Positions 25,393-34,431 are shown, numbered from the stretch's first letter. The stretch: DNA of 64,000 nucleotides from Collinsella aerofaciens (GCF_028206795.1 NZ_JAQLFJ010000008.1:2619-66618), one strand, 5' to 3'. Numbers and translations: made by a program. Notes: generated by a model not told the origin, from the letters alone.

Positions 25393-26016
25393 TTACGCGT
25401 TGACGGCCATCGAGTGTTGGCCCGACTTCTCCAGGAACTCCTGGAACTTGGCTTCGTCGCCTTTGTTCTTGTACTGCAGGGCTAGCAGGTACTCCAAGCG
25501 GCAGCGCTTGACCGGGTCGTCGCCGACATCCTCGAGCATGCGCTCCAGCTCGGGAATGTCGTTGTGGCGCTTGAGGATCATCGTGTCGTACATCAGCTGA
25601 CACTCGTGCGCAACTGCCTCGGCCTGACCGCCCTCAAAGCCCTTGATCTCGTGCAACAGCTCTTTGGACTTTTTGCGGTCCTCCTGGCCAACATAGTAGT
25701 TAAAGGCCTTAATCACCAAGTCGACGCGCTGCATCTTGGGGAGGTTGAGTCCCAGCAGTAGGTCGAACATCTCGCTGGCACGCTCGTGGTCCTCGCGCAG
25801 CAGATAGGAGTTCAGACGCAGGTAGTCGCGGTTGTAGCGCGGGTACAGCATGCTGGTGAGTTTGCCGTCGAGCAAACGATCGAACTCGTCCCACTGCTTG
25901 GCAGCCATAAGCTGCTGCAGGCGCTTAAACGTGGTGCGTTTTTTGACGCTAAAGAACACCGACACGGCGATGCAGATGATAACGACGGCGGTCCAGAGGG
26001 TGCGGGAATCGGGCAT
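25393..26016 (-). CDS. Hypothetical membrane-anchored helical-repeat protein
   Basis: This 207-residue protein has one N-terminal membrane segment (TLWTAVVIICIAVSVFFSV, residues about 6-24) and a soluble helical part with TPR-like pairs (AAKQWDEFDRLLDGK, REDHERASEMFDLLLG, ALQYKNKGDEAKFQEFLEK). No catalytic motif is seen. It probably sits on the inner face of the membrane as a scaffold. It stands alone upstream of tRNA-Leu. Function is unknown. Confidence 0.8.
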   Translation of the reverse strand: MPDSRTLWTAVVIICIAVSVFFSVKKRTTFKRLQQLMAAKQWDEFDRLLDGKLTSMLYPRYNRDYLRLNSYLLREDHERASEMFDLLLGLNLPKMQRVDLVIKAFNYYVGQEDRKKSKELLHEIKGFEGGQAEAVAHECQLMYDTMILKRHNDIPELERMLEDVGDDPVKRCRLEYLLALQYKNKGDEAKFQEFLEKSGQHSMAVNA

Positions 26017-26179
26017 ATTAGGGTCCTTAGTCGCTCATAAAGCGAGCGGTATGACAACACGTACTAGATGTATTATACGCAGCGCGCAAGCAAACTGGCA
26101 TAAAAGCTCATCGAGGCCGAGTGCCATCGCTCGCTGCGGTACACTTACCTAAAGTAAACCATGAAGGGAGACATTACCT

Positions 26180-26467
26180 ATGAAGAAGATCGTTTTGGCT
26201 TGCGGTGCTGGCGCTGCTACTTCCACGCTCGTTGCCCAGAAGGTCGCTACTCTGCTCGACGCCAACGGTTATGCCGACAAGTACGAGATCGTGCAGTGCG
26301 CCATCTCCGAGGCCAAGGATTACTGCGACGAGGGCGCTGACCTGCTGATCGCCACCACCGTTGCCCCCGAGGGCCTCACCTGCCCGTACGTGAGTGGCGT
26401 GCCCTTCATGACCGGCATGAACCGCGTTGCCGCCGAGAAGGCCGTTCTCGACGTCATGGCTCAGTAG
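26180..26467 (+). CDS. PTS EIIB component, galactitol (GatB)-like
   Basis: This 95-residue protein has the GatB/lactose-type IIB fold start KKIVLACGAGAATSTLVAQKV with phosphocysteine Cys8, and later CPYVSGVPFMTGMN as in GatB. It would pass phosphate from a IIA to a sugar at a IIC. Neither partner is encoded nearby; the next gene is a VOC protein. AAGGGAG precedes the ATG. It may serve a distant permease or act as a phosphorylation-state sensor. Confidence 0.88.
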   Translation: MKKIVLACGAGAATSTLVAQKVATLLDANGYADKYEIVQCAISEAKDYCDEGADLLIATTVAPEGLTCPYVSGVPFMTGMNRVAAEKAVLDVMAQ

Positions 26468-26478
26468 GCGCTGACTGC

Positions 26479-26853
26479 ATGAGTGAGCAGAACGCCAACC
26501 CGGTAGAGCTCTTTGGTATGCGCGTTGCCCATGTGGGCATTAACGCCACCGACCCGGCAGACGCCCTGGAGATCGCGGAGCTGTTCTCGACGATGATGGG
26601 CCTGCCCGTCACCGAGACCCCGGTTTCGTACTTTAACGATTCGCTGGTCGAGATCATGAAGCAGAACGGTCGTGGCACCAAGGGCCACATCGGCTTTGCC
26701 GTTAACGACATCGATGCAGCTGAGAAGTGGTTTGCCGAGCGCGGGCTCGAGGTCAACGAAGAGTCGCGCGCGCTGCTGCCCGACGGTGGTACCAAGCTCG
26801 TGTACTTTAAGCGCGAGTTCGCCGGTTTCGCCGTGCACCTGTGCCGCGAATAG
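26479..26853 (+). CDS. VOC (glyoxalase/bleomycin resistance-like) family protein
   Basis: This 124-residue single VOC domain shows MRVAHVGINATD, ALEIAELFSTMMGLP, KGHIGFAVNDIDAAEKWFAERG and GTKLVYFKREFAGFAVHLCRE. His and Glu residues at the strand positions could bind metal. VOC proteins include lyases, isomerases and epimerases of small phosphorylated or keto compounds. It lies 11 bases after the GatB-like gene, so the two are one operon and probably one pathway. The reaction is not identifiable. Confidence 0.85.
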   Translation: MSEQNANPVELFGMRVAHVGINATDPADALEIAELFSTMMGLPVTETPVSYFNDSLVEIMKQNGRGTKGHIGFAVNDIDAAEKWFAERGLEVNEESRALLPDGGTKLVYFKREFAGFAVHLCRE

Positions 26854-26880
26854 CGCACAAGCTGCCATAGCTAGCAAAAA

Positions 26881-26912
26881 GGGATAGGGCCGCGTGGCCC
26901 TACCCCTTTATT
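26881..26912. terminator. Bidirectional terminator between VOC gene and histidine kinase
   Basis: GGGATAGGGCC pairs with GGCCCTACCCC (26881-26891 with 26896-26906), with TTTATTT on the plus side and an A run on the other. It serves the two convergent operons. Confidence 0.85.
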
Positions 26913-26928
26913 TATGCCGAGGGGCTTC

Positions 26929-28224
26929 CTACCGCGGCAGGCGAATCGTAAAGCGGCTGCCGACGCCCTCGACTGAGGTCACGCCAATGACACCGCCATG
27001 GCTATCGACGATCCACTTGGCAATGGCAAGCCCCAGGCCCGAGCCCTGCGCGCCGGCATTGCGTGCGTTGTCGGCGCGGTAGAACCGTTCAAACGCGTGA
27101 GCTGCGGATTCCTGGTTCATGCCGATGCCCTCGTCCTCAACGCTTATGTCGATTGTGCCCGCGCCCGCATCCGGCGTTATGCCAAATGTGACGGTCGTTC
27201 CCGCGTCCGAATACTTGGCGGCGTTTTGCACGATCACGCGTAGCGCCTGCTTCACGAGTGCCACGTCGACGGGCGCGTCGCAGCGCGAATCGCTGACAAG
27301 CGCGGTGTCGTACGCCAGCCGATACGTGTGCGCGGTATCGATCATCTGCGATTCCTCGCATACCTCGCCGACCAGTGCGGCCAGGTTGGTATCCGCACGC
27401 CGCAGGACCGTGCGCCCGGCATCGCCGCGTGCCAAAAACAGCAGCTGCTCCACGAGCTCTTGCATGTGCTCGCTTTCGGCCTTGAGGGACGCGATGGATT
27501 CCGCCAGCACGTCCGGGTCGTCTTTGCCCCAGCGATCGAGCATGTTTACGTAACCCTGAATCACCGCGATGGGCGTGCGCAGCTCGTGGCTCGCATCGTT
27601 GACAAAGCGCATCTGTTGCAGTTTGGCCTCTTGCATCTGGCGCAGTAGGCGGTTGAGTGCAACCTCGATGCTTGCCAGGTCGGCGTCGCCGGTAGTGACG
27701 CTCGGCGAGTCGACGCTTGCGCGCTCGATGGCTTGCTCCAGTGTTTCCATCTTGCCGCCGGCGAGTTGCATGCGGCCGAGTTCGTCCACGCGCAGGGCCA
27801 GATCGTTGAGCGGCGCCATGGTGCGGCGCACGCGGCGGGCGCCGCCGAGCATGTTGAGCACGCTGATGACCTGCCAACCCACAACGACAAGGTAGAGAGG
27901 CCATAGCGTGACGAGGTCCTGCGCGAGGGGGAAAGTCTTGGTGGTACGCGCAAGCTCGACGGTATAGGTGAGCGTTGTCAGGTCCCAGCCGCGCGCGGGC
28001 GTCAGCGTCATGCCGCGAACGGTGGCGCTGGGGATCCATCCTGCGGTAAACGCGCCGTTGGGCAGCGTCTGGTTGTATCCATAGACAAGGATCGCCGCCA
28101 CAATCACTACTAGCAGCAGGTCGAGCCAAACGTAGCTCATCAGGCGGCGCCACATATAGCTCCAGTTGATGGCGCGGGCGATGGAGGTGACGCGTTTGGC
28201 CTCGGCGTTACGCGCGGCAGACAT
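26929..28224 (-). CDS. Sensor histidine kinase (OmpR-pair type)
   Basis: This 431-residue membrane kinase has two membrane segments (about 30-50 and 105-125) around a small external loop, a HAMP-like stretch, the H box DASHELRTPIAVIQGY, the N box IVQNAAKYSD and the G boxes DEGIGM and GSGLGLAIAKWIVDSHGG. It phosphorylates the response regulator encoded just upstream, whose last 17 bases it overlaps. The ATG at 28224 was chosen; a longer frame would run through the regulator gene. The signal is unknown. Confidence 0.93.
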   Translation of the reverse strand: MSAARNAEAKRVTSIARAINWSYMWRRLMSYVWLDLLLVVIVAAILVYGYNQTLPNGAFTAGWIPSATVRGMTLTPARGWDLTTLTYTVELARTTKTFPLAQDLVTLWPLYLVVVGWQVISVLNMLGGARRVRRTMAPLNDLALRVDELGRMQLAGGKMETLEQAIERASVDSPSVTTGDADLASIEVALNRLLRQMQEAKLQQMRFVNDASHELRTPIAVIQGYVNMLDRWGKDDPDVLAESIASLKAESEHMQELVEQLLFLARGDAGRTVLRRADTNLAALVGEVCEESQMIDTAHTYRLAYDTALVSDSRCDAPVDVALVKQALRVIVQNAAKYSDAGTTVTFGITPDAGAGTIDISVEDEGIGMNQESAAHAFERFYRADNARNAGAQGSGLGLAIAKWIVDSHGGVIGVTSVEGVGSRFTIRLPR

Positions 28225-28987
28225 AGCCCACCCCGCGCACGGTCTGGATGATGCGGGCGCCGCCGGCGTCCTCGATCTTGGCGCGTAGATGCGCGATGTG
28301 CACGTCGACGTTGTTGGTGTCGCCCATGTATTCGTAGCCCAGCGCTTCGTGCGCGATGCGTTCGCGCGTGAGCACGGTCTCGGCATGCGCCATAAGCAGG
28401 GCGAGGACATCGAACTCGCGGGCCGTGAGCGCAATGGGCGAGCCGCCGACCGTGACTTCGCGGCGGTCGGGGTCGAGCGCAACCGAGCCCACGGCGAGCG
28501 TGGCGGGGGAGAGCGAGGCGGAAACCTGGGTCGAGTCACTGACCGGGGGCATCGCAGTGGCGCCGACACCCGTGCCGCCTGCCGCGCCCGTCCCGATGCC
28601 GCCAACGCCCGAAGCCGCCCGCACGGCCTCCGAGCGCTTCAACGCCACGCGGATCCGTGCGAACAGCTCCTCAATCGCAAACGGCTTGGTCAGGTAATCG
28701 TCGGCGCCGGCATCGAGCCCGGCCACCTTGTCCATCACGGCATCGCGCGCGGTGACCATTATCACCGGCACATCCTTGTGCTTACGGACGCGCCGCAGGA
28801 CCTCCATGCCGTTGAGCTGCGGCAACAGCACATCGAGCAGAATAAGATCGTAGTTGCGCTCCAGCGCCAGGTCCACGGCGGTGCGGCCATCGGCGGCGTG
28901 TTCCACCTGGTAGCCCTCGTGCTCCAGCTCGAGCGTCACAAAGCGGGCGATTTTCTCCTCGTCCTCTACGATCAGGATCCGTGCCAT
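28208..28987 (-). CDS. OmpR-family response regulator
   Basis: This 259-residue protein has a receiver domain with acidic pocket VEDEE, phosphoacceptor Asp52 (LILLDVLLPQLNG), VTARDA and the KPF lysine, and a C-terminal winged-helix DNA-binding domain (LTAREFDVLALLMAHAETVLTRE, YMGDTNNVDVHIAHLRAKI, VRGVGYVCRA). Residues about 122-164 between them are a Gly/Ala/Ser/Pro-rich linker much longer than usual. It pairs with the overlapping kinase gene. Confidence 0.96.
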   Translation of the reverse strand: MARILIVEDEEKIARFVTLELEHEGYQVEHAADGRTAVDLALERNYDLILLDVLLPQLNGMEVLRRVRKHKDVPVIMVTARDAVMDKVAGLDAGADDYLTKPFAIEELFARIRVALKRSEAVRAASGVGGIGTGAAGGTGVGATAMPPVSDSTQVSASLSPATLAVGSVALDPDRREVTVGGSPIALTAREFDVLALLMAHAETVLTRERIAHEALGYEYMGDTNNVDVHIAHLRAKIEDAGGARIIQTVRGVGYVCRA

Positions 28988-29005
28988 GCGTGCCCCCGTC
29001 TGCGA

Positions 29006-29548
29006 TTACTTGTCGTCGTTCAGATTTTGCTTGATGTCGTCCGCGGCATCGGCGGCGTGATTCATAAGGTTGTTGATGCTGCCGGGCACGTCGCCGTCGC
29101 TGTCGATGCGGTAGCGCATGCCAAAGAACAGGCCAATCAGCATCAGCCAAATCGTAGCGCCCCAGGCAAACAGGGCGATGATGGGGATCAGGATGGGGAT
29201 GTTGAGGATGATCGCATCGCGGCGCGTGGCGATAAACTTGGTGTCCAGGCTCAGGCGGAAGAGCTTTTTGAGGTACTCCCATACGCTGTCCATCTTCTTG
29301 GAGAAGTCGGTCTTTTCGCTCGACTTCTCGTAGGCGGCCTGCGCGGCGACCATCTCGGCTGAGGGCTCATCGACCGGCTCAGACTCGGTGGCGGCATGCG
29401 CTGATGTGGTCTGGGTCTTGCCCTGCGACTCGAGCCAAATGATGGCGTCCAAAACGTTGCCGTCGGCGGCATCGAGCGCGGCCTTGGCATCGGTGTAGCT
29501 CACGTTGCACTTGGTGCGGATGGTTTCAACTTTTTCGAGGTCGTCCAT
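29006..29548 (-). CDS. DUF4342-type protein with UBA-like N-terminus and membrane segment
   Basis: This 180-residue protein has an N-terminal UBA/TS-N-like helix bundle (MDDLEKVETIRTKCNVSYTD..ALDAADGNVLDAIIWLESQG), an acidic linker, an amphipathic stretch (WEYLKKLFRLSLDTKFIATRR) and a hydrophobic hairpin (ILNIPILIPIIALFAWGATIW..). This matches DUF4342. Function is unknown. It lies 18 bases upstream of the response regulator in the same direction, so it is probably cotranscribed with the two-component system. Confidence 0.8.
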   Translation of the reverse strand: MDDLEKVETIRTKCNVSYTDAKAALDAADGNVLDAIIWLESQGKTQTTSAHAATESEPVDEPSAEMVAAQAAYEKSSEKTDFSKKMDSVWEYLKKLFRLSLDTKFIATRRDAIILNIPILIPIIALFAWGATIWLMLIGLFFGMRYRIDSDGDVPGSINNLMNHAADAADDIKQNLNDDK

Positions 29549-29906
29549 GACCTGTCCTTTCGTTCGATGGGCGCGACGCCAGGCGATCTGCCTGGGCGCG
29601 AGCGTTGCGTTCGGCGGCCTGCGTTGCGCGGCGCCGCCCCGCCCTTGGTCGAACTCTATAGTGCAGGTTATAGATTAAGCGATTCTTGAGCCAAGATTAA
29701 TGTTGGATGAGTTTTTGGGTAGCGGTGGGAAAAGTATTAGACCTCGATAGCGGGGGATGTGGTGCCGGTGCAAAACGGCGTCAAAGGTTGGTCGAGCAGG
29801 CGGTTTCTCCATTGATGTCCGCACGACATGTGACACTTACCCTGCCGCCCTGCTCTGCCGCGGAGGCATGTACCCAAACAACGACCCTCTAAGGAGTTCG
29901 ATATTG
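29549..29906. other. Intergenic region between divergent genes
   Basis: This 358-base stretch separates two divergent units. On the minus strand near 29577-29606 GCCCAGGC and GCCTGGCG form a leader hairpin before the DUF4342 gene. AT-richer sequence at 29655-29705 probably holds promoters, for example TATAGT and GTTATAGATTAAG. No convincing coding frame is present apart from an upstream extension of the next gene. AAGGAG at 29891 is the ribosome site of that gene. Confidence 0.5.
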
Positions 29907-30146
29907 ATGAGTGACAACGCAAAGCATCTCGCAAAGAAGTGCGTTAAGGACGCGGGGCCGTGCCTCGCGCTGTGCGTAGCCGGCGCAGCGGTCGCGCTGC
30001 TGGCTTCTTTGGGGCCATTCGACGTGCTCCGAAGTGCCGTCTCTCTGCACGTTTGCATGGCCCTTGCCGGCGCCATGATGACCGGCGGCGTGCTCGATCT
30101 GGTTTTTTGGGTGCTTGACCCGTTTGGATGGAAGAACGAGGGGTAA
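29907..30146 (+). CDS. Small two-helix membrane protein, unknown function
   Basis: This 79-residue protein has two hydrophobic segments (about 15-34, GPCLALCVAGAAVALLASLG, and 42-68) and short charged ends. AAGGAG at 29891-29896 sits ten bases before the ATG at 29907. It precedes a metallophosphatase gene in the same direction. No family is recognised. Confidence 0.7.
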   Translation: MSDNAKHLAKKCVKDAGPCLALCVAGAAVALLASLGPFDVLRSAVSLHVCMALAGAMMTGGVLDLVFWVLDPFGWKNEG

Positions 30147-30222
30147 GCCCTAAGGGCTGGAACGGTTGGCTTAGTGATCGTGCAGAATGCGGGCTAGCGA
30201 CTTACAGGGAAGTGGTGATCCG

Positions 30223-30948
30223 ATGACGGTCTATGTGACGGGCGATATTCACGGCGGCGTCGACATGCAAAAGCTGCGCGACTGGGACCTTGGGGATAGT
30301 CTGACGAGCGACGACTATCTGATTATCGCCGGCGACTTTGGCTTTCCGTGGGATTTCTCTGCCGAAGAATGTGCCGACATCGCTTGGCTGGAATCGCGTC
30401 CCTATACCGTGCTGTTTGTCGACGGCAACCACGAGCGTTTCGATCACTGGGCGGAGCGCCCCATGGAGTTGTGGCACGGTGGGCTGACGCAGCGCCTGTC
30501 GGACACCTCTCCCATACGGCGCCTGGCGCGCGGCGAGGTTTTTGAACTCGACGGCTCAACGATCTTTACCATGGGCGGCGCCACGAGCGTGGACAAGGAA
30601 TACTGCATTCCGTATTCCAGCTGGTGGCCGCATGAGCTGCCGAGTGAGCGCAACTTTGAGGAAGCGCGGACAAAGCTCGACAGCGTGGGCTGGAGGGTCG
30701 ACTACGTGATCACCCACACCTGCTCTACGCGTATGCTTTCGCCCACGCTTTATCCGGCACCCGGCTGGAATTGCCCCACGGTTGATCGACTTACGGCATT
30801 TTTCGATGAGCTGGAAGACCGCTTGGATTACAAGCGCTGGTACTACGGGCATTTTCATCGGGATGCCAACCCGGCCGAGCGCCATACCGTGCTCTACGAT
30901 TGCATCATTCGCTTGGGTGACGAACTCCAGCCCTGGGATGTTGCGTAG
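30223..30948 (+). CDS. Metallophosphoesterase (calcineurin-like)
   Basis: This 241-residue protein has the metal motifs VTGDIHGG, IAGDFGFPWD, VDGNHERFD, DYVITHTCS and YYGHFHRD. The Asn-His and GH.H pairs fit a two-metal phosphoesterase. The substrate is unknown. The ATG at 30223 gives a start right before the first strand (MTVYVTGDIHGG); an upstream ATG at 30187 would add 12 residues with no homology. It converges on gluQ. Confidence 0.88.
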   Translation: MTVYVTGDIHGGVDMQKLRDWDLGDSLTSDDYLIIAGDFGFPWDFSAEECADIAWLESRPYTVLFVDGNHERFDHWAERPMELWHGGLTQRLSDTSPIRRLARGEVFELDGSTIFTMGGATSVDKEYCIPYSSWWPHELPSERNFEEARTKLDSVGWRVDYVITHTCSTRMLSPTLYPAPGWNCPTVDRLTAFFDELEDRLDYKRWYYGHFHRDANPAERHTVLYDCIIRLGDELQPWDVA

Positions 30949-30964
30949 GGGGCGGGATGGCTGG

Positions 30965-31975
30965 CTACTCGATCGTTACAGTGATGTTCTCCCGGTGCGC
31001 GCGGATGACGTCCCAGCTAAAGTGCTCGACCAGCTGCTCGGCAGAGCGCGGTGTGGTGTCCGGTGCGATGCCCGTTTGTCCGGCGAGCCATCCCAGCAGT
31101 GCCTCGGGCGTGCCAAAGCGGGCGCGTAGTTCGCCCAGGTCCAGATCGCGGTCGCGCTTGGAAAGGCGACGGCCATCCGGCGACATGAGCAGCGGAATAT
31201 GTGCGTAGTGCGGCGTGGGAAGACCCAGCAGATGCTGCAGGTAGATCTGGCGCGGCGTGGAGCCAAGCAGGTCGCATCCGCGCACGACCTCGGTGACGCC
31301 CATGGCGGCGTCGTCGACCACCACGGCTAGCTGATAGGCAAACACGCCGTCGCTGCGGCGCACCAAAAAGTCGCCGCACTCGGTAGCGAGTGCCTCGCAT
31401 TGGGCCCCGTACGTGCGGTCCACGAATTCGATCACGTCGTCTGCGAGGTCATCGACGGTGGGCACGCGCAGACGCGTGGCCGGGGCGCGCAGGGCGCTGC
31501 GGCGGGCGACCTCTTCGGCCGAAAGCCCTCGGCAGGCGCCACGGTAGATGGGCGTGCCGTCGCTGGCATGCGGCGCGCTCGCGGCGTGGAGCTCGGCGCG
31601 CGTACAAAAGCAGGGATAGGTGAGGCCGGCGTCTTGCAGCTGGCGCAAGGCGCTCTCGTACAGGTCGAGGCGATCGTGCTGGTAGTAGGGGCCATCGTCC
31701 CACTCGAGTCCTAGCCAGGCTAGGTCGTCAATCAGTTGAGCGGCAAGTTCCGGGCGCTTGCAGCGATCGTCCAGGTCCTCGATGCGCAACACGATGCTGC
31801 CGCCCTGGCTGCGGGTCGAAAGCCACGAGCACAGGCAGCTGAACACGTTGCCCAGGTGCATGCGGCCCGAGGGCGACGGGGCAAAGCGACCCACGACGGG
31901 CGTGGGAGCGGGAGAGGAGGTCGTCGTTGGCGCGTCCGCGGCGGGCGCTGCTATGTTGCGTGCGTTGATATCCAT
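30965..31975 (-). CDS. gluQ: Glutamyl-Q tRNA(Asp) synthetase
   Basis: This 336-residue protein is a truncated glutamyl-tRNA synthetase without the anticodon-binding domain. It shows GRFAPSPSGRMHLGNVFS (HIGH-like), LRIEDLDDRC, YPCFCTRAEL with Cys residues of the zinc site, LAVVVDDAAMGVTEVVRGCDLL and RRLSKRDRDLDLG (KMSKS-like). It attaches glutamate to queuosine of tRNA(Asp). The ATG at 31975 gives an N-terminal tail of about 28 Ala/Thr/Pro-rich residues; translation could also begin nearer the HIGH block. A general catalytic GluRS role is unlikely at this length. Confidence 0.88.
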   Translation of the reverse strand: MDINARNIAAPAADAPTTTSSPAPTPVVGRFAPSPSGRMHLGNVFSCLCSWLSTRSQGGSIVLRIEDLDDRCKRPELAAQLIDDLAWLGLEWDDGPYYQHDRLDLYESALRQLQDAGLTYPCFCTRAELHAASAPHASDGTPIYRGACRGLSAEEVARRSALRAPATRLRVPTVDDLADDVIEFVDRTYGAQCEALATECGDFLVRRSDGVFAYQLAVVVDDAAMGVTEVVRGCDLLGSTPRQIYLQHLLGLPTPHYAHIPLLMSPDGRRLSKRDRDLDLGELRARFGTPEALLGWLAGQTGIAPDTTPRSAEQLVEHFSWDVIRAHRENITVTIE

Positions 31976-32484
31976 GCGGACGAGTATAGCGCGGGACACG
32001 GTAGGGAAGGCGTTGCCGTGGCTCGCAAGTTGGCGGCGCTGCGCATTGCGCACGGCGGGTTTGCGGCTCAACGTCTCGATTGCCGCGCACTGACTCAGCC
32101 TCACAAACGACAGAAACCCCGGCAGCTCTTCGCAACTGCCGGGGTTTCCGCGGAAAAGGGGGACATGATCCTCGAGCGAACGGCAAAGGGGCAAACCGTT
32201 TTCGCTCAACTGCTTTATGCCCCTCGGCTGGCGGCTCAATCAGCGCATGCCGCGCCCACACAAAGCCGCTACACCTGTGACGGAGCTGTGAAGTGGTGTC
32301 TATCGTTGGTGCAGGCCATGCCAAGGAGTGTCCCAAATTGCCGGCAGATAAGGAACGTCCCTAAGTGCCAGACTCGGGTGGGACTTTTGTCCCATTTGAC
32401 GTTCCGTTGGCCCAGATATTCGTCATGTGTGCCCGTAAACGTGGGACAATGACGCTGTTGGTATCACAGACAAAGGATGTGCCT
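31976..32484. other. Intergenic region with two hairpins before the DUF2207 gene
   Basis: This 509-base gap lies between divergent genes. AAACCCCGGCAG (32114-32125) pairs with CTGCCGGGGTTT (32136-32147). A nested structure follows in which GGAACGTC (32352-32359) pairs with GACGTTCC (32398-32405) around TGGGAC/GTCCCA. No supported gene is seen: frames across it are Arg-rich and lack family sequence. The DUF2207 promoter probably lies between 32405 and 32470. Confidence 0.55.
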
Positions 32485-34431
32485 ATGAACGCCCCCGTTG
32501 CCAAGACCTGTCGGCAGCGCCGCCTATTCGCGCGATTCGCTTCCGTCTGCGCGCTCGTCGCGCTTGCGTTGTTGCTGCTGCCTGCCGCCGCGCATGCCGA
32601 CGGCTACTCTATGACCCAAACCTGTATCGGTGCCACGGTCGAGGCCGACGGCTCGCTGACCGTTGTCGAGGGGCGCCAGTTCGATTTCGATGACGACATC
32701 AACGGCGTGTTTTGGGAGATCAATGCGGGCACCAACCAGCAGGGCGGCGCGGCGGGTGTCAACGTGCTGAGCGTCGAGGAAGAGGACACCGCGTTCAACA
32801 AAGTCGATAGCGCAAACAAGGGTGACTCTGGCGTCTACACGGTCGAGCAGTCCGACGGCGGCGTAAAGATCAAGGTTTTCAGCCCCCACGAGAGCGGCGA
32901 TAGCGTGATCTATTACGTGAGCTACACCATGACCGGTGCGGTCATGAACTGGGCCGATACCGCTGAGCTCTACTGGAAATTTGTAGGTGACGGCTGGTCC
33001 GCGGATTCCGACGATGTCGAGATGGAGGTGTACTTCGCAAATGCCGCTGCCGGGACGGCGGCCGTCAAGGGCGATAACTTCCGCGCATGGGGCCACGGCT
33101 CGCTGACGGGCGACGTGTCGCTCGATGAGGACGAGCCCATGGTCACCTATACCATTCCCTGCGTGCATCAGGGCGAGTTCGCCGAGGCACGCATCGCCTT
33201 CCCCAGCGACTGGGTGCCGCAGCTTGCCGCCTCGGGCGAAGAGCGCATGTCGACGATCCTGAGCGAAGAAAAAGAATGGGCCGACGAAGCTAACGCCCGC
33301 CGCGCTCACGCTCGTATGATTGCCATTGCACTTGCCGTGCTAAGTGTTGTCGCGGCGGTGGCCTTTACCGGCACAATCGTTGTGCTCAAGCTGCGCCGCC
33401 GCAAGCCCAAGCCGCTTTTCCAGGACGAATATTTCCGCGATGTGCCTTCGGCCGACCATCCCGCCGTGCTTTCGGCCCTCATGAGCTGGAACGAGGTGCC
33501 CGATCAGGCATATATCGCCACGCTCATGAAGCTCACCGACGATCGCGTGATCAAGCTGGAAGAAGCGACCGAGACCAAGAAGAAGGGTCTGCTCCGTCGC
33601 GAAAAAGAGGAGCAGACGTATCGCATCACAGTGACCGACGAGGCCTGGAAGGCTGCCAAGAAGGACGGCATCGATCGCGATGTGCTCAAGGTCTTCTTCG
33701 CCGGCGTTAAGCCCGATAAGGACGGAGTCCGTTCGCGCACGTTTAGCGAGCTGGAGGAGTACGCTAGCGAGCGCACCACATCTGTTGGCGACAAGCTCGA
33801 GGACTATCAGAACACCGTTAAGGGCAAGTTGGCCGATAGCGAGTACGTTGCCTCGGACGGCATTGTCGCAATGGTGTTCTGCCTGGTTCTTGGTATTCTG
33901 ATCGCCTTTGTTCCCATGGGATCCATTTTCTTTACCGACGGCGCACAGGCGAACATTATCGCCGCGGTTATCTCGGTGCCGATTGTGCTGGTGGGTATTG
34001 GCGTGGGCCTTACGTTCCGCCGCTTTACTCCGGAAGGTGCCGAGGTAGCGGCCCGCTGCAAGGCGCTCAAGCATTGGCTCGAGGACTTCACGCGCCTAAA
34101 GGAAGCCGTCCCGGGCGATTTGGTGCTGTGGAACAAGCTGCTGGTGATGGGTGTGGCGCTGGGCGTTTCGAAGGAAGTCCTGCGTCAGCTTGCCGAGGCG
34201 GTGCCTCCCGAGGTGCGCGAGGCCGACGGTTTCTACGACAATTACCCCTGCTACTGGTGGTACTACCACCATTACGGCATTGATTCGCCGCTCGATTCGT
34301 TTAACGATGTGTATCACGAGAGCATCCGTGAGCTGGCTTCGAGTTCCGATAGCTCGGGCGGCGGCGGAGGCGGTGGCTTCTCGGGCGGCGGAGGCGGCGG
34401 CGTCGGCGGAGGCGGCGGCGGAACGTTCTAG
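32485..34431 (+). CDS. DUF2207-family membrane protein
   Basis: This 648-residue protein has a signal peptide (membrane run CALVALALLLLPAAAHA, cleavage near residue 34), an extracytoplasmic beta-rich domain (about 35-275, with FDFDDDINGVFWEIN), a membrane segment near 278-300, a cytoplasmic helical part, two more membrane segments near 468-488 and 495-515, and a Gly/Ser-rich tail (GGGGGGGFSGGGGGG). This is the YciQ/DUF2207 layout. Function is unknown. AAAGGATG lies before the ATG at 32485. Confidence 0.88.
   Translation: MNAPVAKTCRQRRLFARFASVCALVALALLLLPAAAHADGYSMTQTCIGATVEADGSLTVVEGRQFDFDDDINGVFWEINAGTNQQGGAAGVNVLSVEEEDTAFNKVDSANKGDSGVYTVEQSDGGVKIKVFSPHESGDSVIYYVSYTMTGAVMNWADTAELYWKFVGDGWSADSDDVEMEVYFANAAAGTAAVKGDNFRAWGHGSLTGDVSLDEDEPMVTYTIPCVHQGEFAEARIAFPSDWVPQLAASGEERMSTILSEEKEWADEANARRAHARMIAIALAVLSVVAAVAFTGTIVVLKLRRRKPKPLFQDEYFRDVPSADHPAVLSALMSWNEVPDQAYIATLMKLTDDRVIKLEEATETKKKGLLRREKEEQTYRITVTDEAWKAAKKDGIDRDVLKVFFAGVKPDKDGVRSRTFSELEEYASERTTSVGDKLEDYQNTVKGKLADSEYVASDGIVAMVFCLVLGILIAFVPMGSIFFTDGAQANIIAAVISVPIVLVGIGVGLTFRRFTPEGAEVAARCKALKHWLEDFTRLKEAVPGDLVLWNKLLVMGVALGVSKEVLRQLAEAVPPEVREADGFYDNYPCYWWYYHHYGIDSPLDSFNDVYHESIRELASSSDSSGGGGGGGFSGGGGGGVGGGGGGTF

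Noticed and set aside
26929..28605. Longer 558-residue version of the histidine kinase starting at 28605
   Set aside because: The first 127 residues read through the response regulator gene in another frame. The family sequence starts after the ATG at 28224.
29549..29606. ZTP riboswitch-like GCCTGGGC near the DUF4342 leader
   Set aside because: Only a short GCCTGGGC word is present and the rest of the aptamer core is missing. The sequence is better explained as a simple hairpin.
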